Shown here piece after piece: positions 1 to 6,960 of a stretch of DNA of 21,376 nt. The stretch is taken from NCBI GenBank assembly GCA_003455715.1, contig DMQJ01000267.1:1-21376 (forward strand), given 5' to 3'. The notes below the pieces were generated by a model, which worked only from the letters and a program-made list of their open reading frames with translations, searched no databases and was not told where the DNA came from. The position numbers and the translations under genes were made by a program. Each line of letters begins with the position of its first letter. The first letter of the stretch is position 1. Source of the DNA: Acidimicrobiaceae bacterium. Its GTDB lineage: Bacteria; Actinomycetota; Acidimicrobiia; Acidimicrobiales; Ilumatobacteraceae.

Positions 1-1859
1 ACGCGCACGGCATGGCCGCTGAACTGTGGGCCCACCCACGCCGCCATGCCGACGTCGCCGACGCAGCTCGAACCCTGCAGCGACGGCGGCCCGGGCGGCG
101 CACCCGAACCATGGCCGATGAGCAGTTCCCCGCCGGCTGCGATGGCCGCCAACTCGGCGATGGGCACCGACTTCGAGGGGGTGCCGGCCACGGAGGCCTG
201 GCCGTCGGCCAGCACGATGTCGGCCGGGCTGGCTTCCAGCTGCTCGGCGGCCAAATTCTTCAGCTGCTCGGCGATCTGACCTGCAGCGGCCAGCACGGCA
301 CGACCGTTGTTGAACAGGGTCTGGCTGCCGGTCGCCCCCATGTCGTACGGGGCCACGCTGGTGTCTTGATAGACCAGTTCGAAGTCTTCCTGGCGCATGC
401 CCAGTTCTTCGGCAGCGAGCTGGCGCAGCGTCATCACGGCACCGGTGCCGCACTCCTGCGCGCCGGTGATGATCTGGCCGCTGCCATCGCTGTCGATCTT
501 CACGTAGGCCCCGCTGGGCACCGAGAAGCTCGGCCACCATCCGATGGCGACGCCGATGGCCTCGTCGTCCGGGAGTTGCTCGCCGTACCCGGCCGCGGCG
601 GTGGCGGCATCGATGCACTGTTGTACACCGATTTCGCCATACACCTGGCCGCTCGGACCTTCCGCGCCGGTGTCGACGGCGTTGAGGCGCCGGAACTCCA
701 CCGGGTCGATACCGACGGCGCGTGCCACCTCGTCGGTGTGGCTCTCCACCGCCCAGCAACTTTGCGGTGCCGTTGGGGCCCGAACCGACCCCGACGGCTG
801 GTGGTTCGTGTACACGAGGTGTGCCTCGGCAGACACGTTGGGGATGCGATACGGCCCGAGCGCGTGCATCGCTGCGATCTGGCTGAAGAAGCCGCTGTCG
901 GCGGTGTAGGCACCGTTGTCGATCGCTAGCCACACCCGGCGGGCAGTGATGGTGCCGTCGCGCTTCACACCGGTCTCGATGGAATAGACGATGCCCTCTC
1001 GACGCCGGTCGGGGGCGAGGAACTCCTCGCGGCGGCTGAACACGAGCTTCACCGGGCGCTTGGCAGCGCGGGCCAACGCGGCGACATGCGCCTCGTAGTG
1101 GAAGCCGCACTTGCCGCCGAAACCGCCGCCGAGGTGAGGAACGATGATGCGCACCCGGCTGGCGGGCATCTCGAGGGTCTCGCACACACCGGCTCGTGCG
1201 TCGAACGGCACCTGGGTGCTGGTCCAGATGGTGACCTTGTTGCCCTCCCACTGCGCCACCACAGCGCGGGGCTCGATGGGGGCGGCATGGCAACCGTCGG
1301 CGACGTAGCGGCTGGAGATGACCATGTCGGCCTCCGCCATACCCGCGTCGACGTCGCCCTTGACGATGCTGCTGAACGACGCGTCGTTGCGATCTCTCAC
1401 CAGTGCGTCGGCTGCGCCGTACCCCGCCCATCCTGCGTGCACCAAGGGTGCATCGGGGGTGAGTGCTGCCTCGACGTCGGTGACCACCGGAAGGGCTTCG
1501 TACTCCACGACGATCGCGTTGACGGCTCGTTGCGCCGTGGGGGCATCGACGGCCGCCACGGCGGCGAGGATCTCGCCCTCGAATCGCACGACGTCGCGTG
1601 CGAACAGCGTGCGGTCTTGCACGAACGGCCCGAAACGCACATCAGGGACGTCGTCGGCGGTGATCACCGAGAACACCCCGGGAATCGCGCGTGCAGCCGA
1701 CACGTCGAGTCGTACGATCCGCGCGCTGCTCACCTCGGCGTACCTGAACTTGGCTGTCAGCATGCCGGTGAATGTGAGATCGGCCGTGTAGCGACCGCTT
1801 CCCGTCACCTTGTCGGGGCCGTCGGCTCGTACGAAGCGGGGTGTTGTGGCAGTGGTCAT
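1..1859 (-). CDS. Xanthine dehydrogenase/aldehyde oxidase-family molybdopterin-binding large subunit, 3' end outside window (partial)
   Basis: Large subunit of a molybdenum hydroxylase, which hydroxylates N-heterocycles, aldehydes or related carbons with water as oxygen source and passes electrons to FeS and FAD subunits. 619 N-terminal residues are visible; the family is usually about 750-800, so the C-terminal part carrying the catalytic glutamate lies beyond position 1. Residues ~1-110 form the aldehyde-oxidase a/b-hammerhead domain (DGPDKVTGSGRYTADL start). The molybdopterin-binding domain follows with the hallmark PHLGGGFGGK at 241-250. A second cofactor-contact region reads SVRAPTAPQ instead of the FRGFGGPQ of true xanthine dehydrogenases, so the substrate should not be assumed to be xanthine. 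The ATG at 1859 is preceded by GAGGAG (1870-1875), 10 nt away. It starts 76 bp after the potC-like stop on the same strand and may be co-transcribed with the transporter. FeS and FAD subunits are not visible. The family is certain, the substrate unknown. Confidence 0.93.
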   Translation of the reverse strand, partial: MTTATTPRFVRADGPDKVTGSGRYTADLTFTGMLTAKFRYAEVSSARIVRLDVSAARAIPGVFSVITADDVPDVRFGPFVQDRTLFARDVVRFEGEILAAVAAVDAPTAQRAVNAIVVEYEALPVVTDVEAALTPDAPLVHAGWAGYGAADALVRDRNDASFSSIVKGDVDAGMAEADMVISSRYVADGCHAAPIEPRAVVAQWEGNKVTIWTSTQVPFDARAGVCETLEMPASRVRIIVPHLGGGFGGKCGFHYEAHVAALARAAKRPVKLVFSRREEFLAPDRRREGIVYSIETGVKRDGTITARRVWLAIDNGAYTADSGFFSQIAAMHALGPYRIPNVSAEAHLVYTNHQPSGSVRAPTAPQSCWAVESHTDEVARAVGIDPVEFRRLNAVDTGAEGPSGQVYGEIGVQQCIDAATAAAGYGEQLPDDEAIGVAIGWWPSFSVPSGAYVKIDSDGSGQIITGAQECGTGAVMTLRQLAAEELGMRQEDFELVYQDTSVAPYDMGATGSQTLFNNGRAVLAAAGQIAEQLKNLAAEQLEASPADIVLADGQASVAGTPSKSVPIAELAAIAAGGELLIGHGSGAPPGPPSLQGSSCVGDVGMAAWVGPQFSGHAVR

Positions 1860-1935
1860 GGGGTGGTGTCTCCTCGGTTGCCCATGATGGCAGATGCTCC
1901 AGTCGGTGATGCGCGCTGTGAGGGCGGAGGGCTGT

Positions 1936-2796
1936 TCAGGTGGTGAGGCCGGCGAGCCCGCCGTCGTCGGTTGCGCCTCGGCGGCGGTTCATCGCTCTCA
2001 GCGCGAGCGCCGCCAGACCGACCGCCACCAGGGTCGCCACCATCATCACCGTCGCGAGCGCGTTGGTGGCCGGTGTAGAGCCCGCTCGCGACGCGGCATA
2101 GATCTTGATGGGCACCGTCTCCGTGGAGGCGCCGGTGGAGAGAAACGACGAGATGACGAAGTCGTCGACGGAGGTGGCGAACACCACCATGGTGCTGGCG
2201 AAGATGGCTGGTGTCAGCATCGGCAGCAGGATGAGACGGATCGCTTGGAGACGCGTCGCGCCGAGGTCGCGGGCGGCTTCCTCGAACTGGCCTCCGATAG
2301 CGGCGAGGCGGCTCCGCACGATGACCACCACGAACGACAACGTGAAGGTGACGTGGCCGAGCAGCTGCCGAGTGAGGCCGTCGGGTACGCCGGTGTACAG
2401 CTGCGAGAAGACCAAGAAGAGGGCGACACCGAACACGATCTCGGGGGTGACGATCGGTACCAACATCAACCCGTTGGCACCAGTCGACGCGCGGCCGCGC
2501 CAACGGTGCAGCCCGATGGCCATGGCCACCCCGAGCGGCGTCGCGATCAGCATGGTGAGTCCGGCAAGTTGGAGCGTGTTGAACATCGCTGTGTGCAGCG
2601 AGTCGTCGTGCAGCAGCGACGCGTTGGGATCGCCCCAGTACCACCGCATCGACATCGACTGGAACGACGACCGGCTCTTGCCGTCGTTGAACGAGACCCG
2701 CATGGCTACCAGCACCGGAAGGATCGACCATAGAACGTAGAGCCAGGTGATCGCGGCCAACGCCGGAGCCCCGCGTCGGGCGCGCCAGCGCTTCAT
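1936..2796 (-). CDS. PotC-like ABC transporter permease (polyamine/opine class)
   Basis: Inner-membrane permease of a binding-protein-dependent importer in the PotC branch (spermidine/putrescine, opine, iron or related solutes). The 286-residue length is normal. The protein starts with a short basic cytoplasmic tail and a first helix (AITWLYVLWSILPVLVAM), then a periplasmic loop and about five more hydrophobic segments. The cytoplasmic EAA loop that docks the ATPase is clear: EEAARDLGATRLQAIRLILL, with the conserved Gly and following LP. Its ATG overlaps the stop of the PotB-like gene by four bases (ATGA, 2793-2796), so translation is probably coupled and the two permeases form a heterodimer. 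The C-terminus ends in a basic RRR stretch on the cytoplasmic side. Substrate specificity cannot be read from the permease alone. Confidence 0.93.
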   Translation of the reverse strand: MKRWRARRGAPALAAITWLYVLWSILPVLVAMRVSFNDGKSRSSFQSMSMRWYWGDPNASLLHDDSLHTAMFNTLQLAGLTMLIATPLGVAMAIGLHRWRGRASTGANGLMLVPIVTPEIVFGVALFLVFSQLYTGVPDGLTRQLLGHVTFTLSFVVVIVRSRLAAIGGQFEEAARDLGATRLQAIRLILLPMLTPAIFASTMVVFATSVDDFVISSFLSTGASTETVPIKIYAASRAGSTPATNALATVMMVATLVAVGLAALALRAMNRRRGATDDGGLAGLTT

Positions 2797-3713
2797 CGTT
2801 CCGCCTGCCGCTGCTGTCGGAGGGTGGTGACGAGGTAATAGACCATCAACACCACCAACACGGCCATGAGGATGAGCACCAGCGCCGCGCCTCGATTGGG
2901 CTGGCCGCTGCCGCGCAGGTAGTCCTCCACCTGGTTACCCACCATGGTCACCTTCGGGGATCCGCTGGTGAGGTAGCTGTTGGTGTAGTAGTCGCCGAAC
3001 ATCGGAAGGATGGTGACCACGCTGGCGGCCATCAAGCCGGGCACCGACAGCGGAAGGGTGACGCGCATGAAGGTCTGGCGTGCGGACGCACCGAGATCGC
3101 GTCCCGCCTCGATCAGCCGGCCGTCGATGCGCTCCAGCGTGCTGTAGAGGGGAAGAATGAAGAAGGGTACGTACCCGTAGGTGAGGCCCCACACCACGGT
3201 GGTCCACGAACCGTCGAGCCACACCCGCGGCTCGTCCATGAGGTTCGCCCACCGCAGCACCCGATTCACCAGTCCGTCGGGCTGTAGGAGATTGGTCCAG
3301 GCGAGCATCCGCATCAGGTAGCTGATCCAGAAGGGCAGCACCAGCAGGCCCAGCAGCAAGCCGCGCCGCTTCGCGGGCGCCTTCCGCGCGACGTAGTACG
3401 CCACCGGGTACCCGATGGCGATGCATCCCGCCAGTGCCATGCCGACAAAGGCAAAGGTGCGCAGAAACACCTGGCGCAGACTCCCGTTGACCACCCGGTC
3501 GAGCATGTCGGTGAAGGCGGTGGTGTCCCATTGCAGGGGATTCCACTCGGGTTCCGCCGTTCGGAGGAGCGGATTGATCGAGCCGAAGGCAACGGCTGCA
3601 ACGGCATAGACGGAAACGACGAAGAACGCAACGAGCCAACCAACGCCGGGCAGAGCGAACGCCGACCAGAATCGGTTCGTCCGCCGTTCGTGGCGGCCGA
3701 GTGCGATGGCCAT
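2793..3713 (-). CDS. PotB-like ABC transporter permease
   Basis: Second membrane subunit of the same importer, 306 residues from the chosen start. The open frame reaches back to 3758, but those codons lie inside the end of the binding-protein gene. The ATG at 3713 follows that gene's stop by 5 nt and has TGAGG just upstream, so it is preferred. Visible features are a first membrane helix (GWLVAFFVVSVYAVAAVAFG), a periplasmic region rich in W/P, then several helices, and an EAA-like loop, IEAGRDLGASARQTFMRV, followed by LPLSVPG. The protein ends LVTTLRQQRQAER. Gene order binding protein, PotB, PotC is standard for this class, in which the ATPase is often encoded adjacently; here none is visible upstream, because the neighbour is a toxin-antitoxin pair on the other strand. 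Confidence 0.92.
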   Translation of the reverse strand: MAIALGRHERRTNRFWSAFALPGVGWLVAFFVVSVYAVAAVAFGSINPLLRTAEPEWNPLQWDTTAFTDMLDRVVNGSLRQVFLRTFAFVGMALAGCIAIGYPVAYYVARKAPAKRRGLLLGLLVLPFWISYLMRMLAWTNLLQPDGLVNRVLRWANLMDEPRVWLDGSWTTVVWGLTYGYVPFFILPLYSTLERIDGRLIEAGRDLGASARQTFMRVTLPLSVPGLMAASVVTILPMFGDYYTNSYLTSGSPKVTMVGNQVEDYLRGSGQPNRGAALVLILMAVLVVLMVYYLVTTLRQQRQAER

Positions 3714-3718
3714 CGGCC

Positions 3719-4906
3719 TCAGCCGCCGGCGTTGAAGGTTGACCAGGCTTCCGCCCACTTGGCGTCGCCCTCGATGCCGAGCGACGTGATGTACAAGGCC
3801 TTGTCGATCTCCTCAGCCGTAGGAATACAACTCCGCAGGTTCTCGGGAACGAGGCCGGCGCCGATGACGTAGTCGGCATCCAGAGCGGTGAGCGCTGGGA
3901 GGTACCCGACCCAGCCGAAGTTCTGTTCGGCGATGGCGTTGTCGATCAGGAAGTTGATGTAGAGGTGGGCGAGCACCGGGTGCTCGGCATTGGCCAGCAC
4001 ACCGAAACAGTCGTTGGTGAGCACGTACTGGCCGGCTGGAGGGTGCCAGAAGCCCAACACCTCAGGGCCGGTGCCCTCGGGCAGATAGCTGGCGGCGCCG
4101 GCGATCATGTCGCCGCTCCAGGTGTGGGCGATGGTGGTCGTGCCCTCAGGGATGTCCTTGTATCCCTCGATGTTGACCTTCACATTGACGAGGTCGATCA
4201 GTTCCGTGAGATCGGCCAGCGCTTGGTCGATCACGTCTTGATCGTCGGTATTGATGTCGGTGATACCGCGACGCAGCATGGCCATCGTGAACGCCTCGCG
4301 TTCGTCGTCGAGCACCGACACTTGGCCAGCAAACTCGGTAGCCATCCAGATGGCGTCCCATCCCTGAGCGTCGAGTTCGGCCGGATCGATGCGGTCGGTG
4401 CGATAGCCGATGCCAGTGCCGAAGTACGTGTACGGCACCGAGTACACCGCGCCCGGGTCGTACCACGGGTCGTTGAACGACTGGATGATGTTGCCGAAGT
4501 TGGTGAGATACGAACGGTTGAGCGGCTGTAGGAGACCGCCTTGGATGAGGTTGCCGATCGAGTTCGTGGACACCGAGTGATGAACGTCGGCCTTCACCGC
4601 GCCCGAGGCCAGCTTGGTGGTGGCTTCGGTGTCGGTGTCGAACGTGGTGATCTCCACTCTCACGCCGTACTGTGCCTCGAACGCAGCGACGACTTCCGGG
4701 TTCACGTAGTCGGCGTAGTTGATGATGCGCAACGGCCCAGCCTCTGGCTCGAGGCCGTCGGCGATGGAGTCACGAACCTGTGACCCGCCGCCGCTGCCCT
4801 CGGAGTCGCCGTCGTCGCCGCACGCCTGCAGCAGCGGCACGGCGGCCCCCAGCGCAAGGCCGACGCGCGCTGAACGGGTCAGAAACTCTCGGCGTGAACC
4901 AATCAT
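3719..4906 (-). CDS. PotD/PotF-like solute-binding lipoprotein, Tat-exported
   Basis: Extracytoplasmic substrate-binding protein of the importer, 395 residues. The N-terminus combines a twin-arginine motif (SRREFLT, R5-R6), a hydrophobic stretch (VGLALGAAVPLL) and a lipobox LQAC with Cys29, so it is probably folded before export and lipid-anchored. A Gly/Ser/Asp linker follows, then the family entry sequence LRIINYADYVNPEVVAAFE and, further in, SVPYTYFGTGIGYRTDRI, typical of PotD/PotF. These are bacterial polyamine-type binding proteins, but relatives bind opines, amines or other cations, so the ligand stays open. AAGGGGG lies 6 nt before the ATG (4913-4919), and a TACTTT -10-like box is at 4945-4950 on the minus strand. 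It is the first gene of a minus-strand operon leading to both permeases. Confidence 0.93.
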   Translation of the reverse strand: MIGSRREFLTRSARVGLALGAAVPLLQACGDDGDSEGSGGGSQVRDSIADGLEPEAGPLRIINYADYVNPEVVAAFEAQYGVRVEITTFDTDTEATTKLASGAVKADVHHSVSTNSIGNLIQGGLLQPLNRSYLTNFGNIIQSFNDPWYDPGAVYSVPYTYFGTGIGYRTDRIDPAELDAQGWDAIWMATEFAGQVSVLDDEREAFTMAMLRRGITDINTDDQDVIDQALADLTELIDLVNVKVNIEGYKDIPEGTTTIAHTWSGDMIAGAASYLPEGTGPEVLGFWHPPAGQYVLTNDCFGVLANAEHPVLAHLYINFLIDNAIAEQNFGWVGYLPALTALDADYVIGAGLVPENLRSCIPTAEEIDKALYITSLGIEGDAKWAEAWSTFNAGG

Positions 4907-4944
4907 CTGGTGCCCCCTTGGTCGCGTTGATTGACCGATGATTC

Positions 4945-4950
4945 AAAGTA
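4945..4950 (-). promoter_or_regulatory. Possible -10 box for the transporter operon
   Basis: Read on the minus strand the sequence is TACTTT, which fits the actinobacterial TANNNT -10 consensus. It would give a leader of about 30 nt containing the AAGGGGG ribosome-binding site. No convincing -35 hexamer is seen. An imperfect inverted repeat, TTGATTGACC/GATGATTCAA at 4927-4946 (7 of 10 positions pair), lies right at the predicted transcription start and could be a repressor site. Confidence 0.35.
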
Positions 4951-4987
4951 CCAGACTCGCGGACAGCGGGTGACCGAACCGGCCCCG

Positions 4988-5020
4988 ATGTGTACACATT
5001 GTGATGCTAGTGTGTCCACA
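4988..5020 (+). promoter_or_regulatory. Twin palindromic operator and leaderless promoter of the vapBC-like pair
   Basis: A perfect 12-bp palindrome, ATGTGTACACAT, occupies 4988-4999. A degenerate copy of its core, TGTGTCCACA, occupies 5011-5020 and ends on the A of the antitoxin ATG. The two centres are 22 bp apart, two helical turns, the geometry expected when a toxin-antitoxin complex binds both sites on one face of the DNA. Between and into the second copy lies an extended -10, TGCTAGTGT (5005-5013), whose TAGTGT hexamer is separated from the ATG by six bases. There is no Shine-Dalgarno, so the mRNA is probably leaderless. Autoregulation is known for VapBC families; its application here is inferred from symmetry and position. 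Confidence 0.6.
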
Positions 5021-5286
5021 TGAACGTCGGCGTGCGAGACCTGAAGCAGCACTTGTCGGAGTACCTCGACCGTGCTGCCGCAGGCGAGGTGGTGCAGGTC
5101 ACCGATCGGGGCGTGCCCAAGGTGCAGATCGTGGCGGTGCCACTGCACGGCTCCGCCGCGATGGCGTTGGGGGCCGAGCAAGGGTGGCTTCGGCCGGCGG
5201 TTCGCCCCGAGGGTCTGATGCCGTTCCGGCCGGTCGACGGTGTCCGCCGGGTGCTCGACGTGCTCGTCGAGGACCGAGGCGAGTGA
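5020..5286 (+). CDS. vapB: Phd/YefM-type antitoxin of a VapBC-like module
   Basis: Antitoxin of 88 residues that should bind DNA as a dimer through its N-terminal half and neutralise the PIN toxin with its C-terminal tail. The N-terminus MNVGVRDLKQHLSEYLDRAA, followed by GEVVQVTDRGVPKVQIVAV, is the classic Phd/YefM fold (strand, two helices, hairpin). The C-terminal third is Pro/Arg/Val-rich (FRPVDGVRRVLDVLVEDR) and is the likely toxin-binding tail. The stop overlaps the toxin GTG (GTGA, 5283-5286), so translation is coupled. No ribosome-binding site precedes the ATG; a TAGTGT box six bases upstream suggests a leaderless transcript. The alternative upstream in-frame codons fall within the operator palindrome region and are unlikely. 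Confidence 0.9.
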   Translation: MNVGVRDLKQHLSEYLDRAAAGEVVQVTDRGVPKVQIVAVPLHGSAAMALGAEQGWLRPAVRPEGLMPFRPVDGVRRVLDVLVEDRGE

Positions 5287-5687
5287 CGGCCTACGTCGAC
5301 TCCAGCGCGCTGCTGAAGCGGTACGTCCGCGAACCCGACTCCGATGAGGCGGCCCTGCTCCTCGCCGCCGACCCGGTGCTGGTCACTTCATGGGTCACGG
5401 TCACCGAGGTCCGGCGAAACGTTGCTCGCCTGGTCCGTCCAGAGCATCTCGCCGAACTCCGTCGGCAGATCACCTCCGACCTCGACCGGTTCGCCCTCGT
5501 CGTCGCCGACCAGGTGGTGTGCGAATCCGCTGCGAACATTGCCGAGCAACTCGGTGTCGGCTCACTCGACGCGATCCATCTCGCCAGTGCTCGACGTCTG
5601 CAAGTCGTTGGCCTCAGCTTCATCACCTTCGATTTGCGTCAGGCGCAGGCGGCCCGCTCGCTCGGGTTCAACGTGCTTGGCGTGTAG
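5283..5687 (+). CDS. vapC: PIN-domain ribonuclease toxin (VapC-like)
   Basis: PIN-domain toxin of 134 residues, about the family's normal length; VapC proteins are metal-dependent RNases that cut tRNA or rRNA and stop translation until the antitoxin blocks them. The four acidic residues expected in the active site are present: Asp6 in AYVDSSALLKRY, Glu42 in VTVTEVRRN, Asp96 in GSLDAIHLASA and Asp117 in FITFDLRQ. The start is GTG, sharing bases with the antitoxin stop. The stop codon ends at 5687 and the stop of the convergent acyl-CoA dehydrogenase begins at 5688, with no base between. The RNA target cannot be predicted from this sequence. Confidence 0.93.
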   Translation: MTAYVDSSALLKRYVREPDSDEAALLLAADPVLVTSWVTVTEVRRNVARLVRPEHLAELRRQITSDLDRFALVVADQVVCESAANIAEQLGVGSLDAIHLASARRLQVVGLSFITFDLRQAQAARSLGFNVLGV

Positions 5688-6866
5688 TCAGTAGCTGCGC
5701 GGCAGGCCGAGCACGTGCTCGGCCACGTAACTCAACACCAGTTCTTGGCTGATCGGGGCGATGCGCATCAGCCGAGCCTCTCGGAAGTAGCGCTCCACGT
5801 GGTACTCGCTGGCGTAGCCGAAGCCGCCGAGGGTCTGCAGGGCTCGATCAGCGGCGAAGAACCCGGCTTCTGCGGCCAGGTACTTGGCCAGGTTGGCTTC
5901 CTCGCCGCACGGCACCCCGGCATCCACCAGCCGGGCGGCCTCTTGCACCATCAGGTTGGCGGCCCGCAACTTGGCGTGCGCTTCCGCGAGCGGGAAGGCG
6001 ATGCCCTGGTTCTGACCGATTGGCCGGTTGAACACCACCCGCTCGTTGGCGTACGCCACCGCGGTACGCAACGACACCCGGCCGATACCGATGGCCTCCG
6101 CGGCGATCAGCACCCGCTCGGCGTTGAGTCCATCGACCAGATACCGGAACCCAGCGCCCTCGTCGCCGACCCTGTCGGAGAGGGGCACGACCACATCGTC
6201 GTAGGTGGTCTCGCAGCTGGCGACCGCGTTGCGACCCATCTTCGGAATCGGCACCACGCCGACTCCTGGTGCGTGCTTGTCGACAAGGAACAGCGTCATC
6301 CCGTCGGTGGGTTTGCGGCACTCGGCCAGGGGAGTGGTGCGGGTGAGCAGCAGGATGCGGTCGGCCTCCAGCGCCTTCGACGTCCACACCTTGCGCCCGG
6401 TGATGCGGTAGCTGTCGCCGTCGCGTACAGCCCTCGTCGTGATGCGGGTGGTGTCGGTGCCGGCATCGGGCTCAGTGACCCCGAAGGCCACGTGCAGGCT
6501 GCCGTCGGCCACGTGCGGCAGGTAACGAGCCTTCATCTCCGGGCTGCCGTGTCGGATCACCGGCTGCATGCCGAAGATGCTCATGTGGAGGCTGCTGGCA
6601 CCGTTCATGGCCGCCCCGCTCGCCGCCACTTCCTCAAGCACGGCCGCCGCTTCGAGAATGCCGCGACCGCCACCGCCGTACTCCTCCGGGATGGCGATAC
6701 CGATCCAGCCCCCGTCGGCCATCGCTCGGTAGAACTCCCATGGGAAGCGATGGGCCCGATCGCACTCGGCCCAGTAGCTGTCAGGGAACTGAGCGCACAG
6801 ATCGCGCACGGCCTGTCGGATGAGCACGAGGTCGTCGGGGTCGGCCAGATCGGATTCGAATGGCAT
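5688..6866 (-). CDS. Acyl-CoA dehydrogenase, lacking the EGT-type catalytic glutamate
   Basis: FAD-dependent acyl-CoA dehydrogenase (392 residues) expected to introduce an alpha,beta double bond into a CoA thioester and pass electrons to ETF. Family marks include IPEEYGGGGRG (59-69), GVTEPDAGTD for FAD binding (129-138), RKVWTSKA (158-165), RPIGQNQGIAFPLAE (281-295) and LGGFGYASEYHVERYFREAR. At the position where medium-chain enzymes carry the catalytic Glu of the EGT motif it has Pro371 (RIAPISQEL). A glutamate at 250 (GLNAER) aligns with the catalytic base used by isovaleryl-CoA dehydrogenase, so that residue probably does the chemistry and a short or branched substrate is possible. The open frame extends upstream to 7280, but that part lies inside the next gene. 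The ATG at 6866 lacks a Shine-Dalgarno; TACGCT lies six bases upstream, suggesting a leaderless transcript. Confidence 0.93.
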   Translation of the reverse strand: MPFESDLADPDDLVLIRQAVRDLCAQFPDSYWAECDRAHRFPWEFYRAMADGGWIGIAIPEEYGGGGRGILEAAAVLEEVAASGAAMNGASSLHMSIFGMQPVIRHGSPEMKARYLPHVADGSLHVAFGVTEPDAGTDTTRITTRAVRDGDSYRITGRKVWTSKALEADRILLLTRTTPLAECRKPTDGMTLFLVDKHAPGVGVVPIPKMGRNAVASCETTYDDVVVPLSDRVGDEGAGFRYLVDGLNAERVLIAAEAIGIGRVSLRTAVAYANERVVFNRPIGQNQGIAFPLAEAHAKLRAANLMVQEAARLVDAGVPCGEEANLAKYLAAEAGFFAADRALQTLGGFGYASEYHVERYFREARLMRIAPISQELVLSYVAEHVLGLPRSY

Positions 6867-6872
6867 CGCCGC

Positions 6873-6878
6873 AGCGTA
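6873..6878 (-). promoter_or_regulatory. Probable -10 box of a leaderless transcript for the short acyl-CoA dehydrogenase
   Basis: On the minus strand the bases read TACGCT, matching TANNNT, followed by six bases (GCGGCG) and the ATG at 6866. No ribosome-binding site is visible. The 94-bp gap to the upstream same-strand gene leaves room for an independent promoter. Confidence 0.45.
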
Positions 6879-6960
6879 GATGGATGCGCGACTTGCGCTG
6901 GCGGCGAATCCTCGGATCAGGCGAGGTTTCGCCGCCAGCGTGTGTGGTGCCGAATGCTGA

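Noticed and set aside
12..929. Plus-strand frame of 305 codons at the left edge
   Set aside because: It is antisense to the molybdenum hydroxylase, which has the GGGFGGK motif and a continuous minus-strand frame to the window edge.
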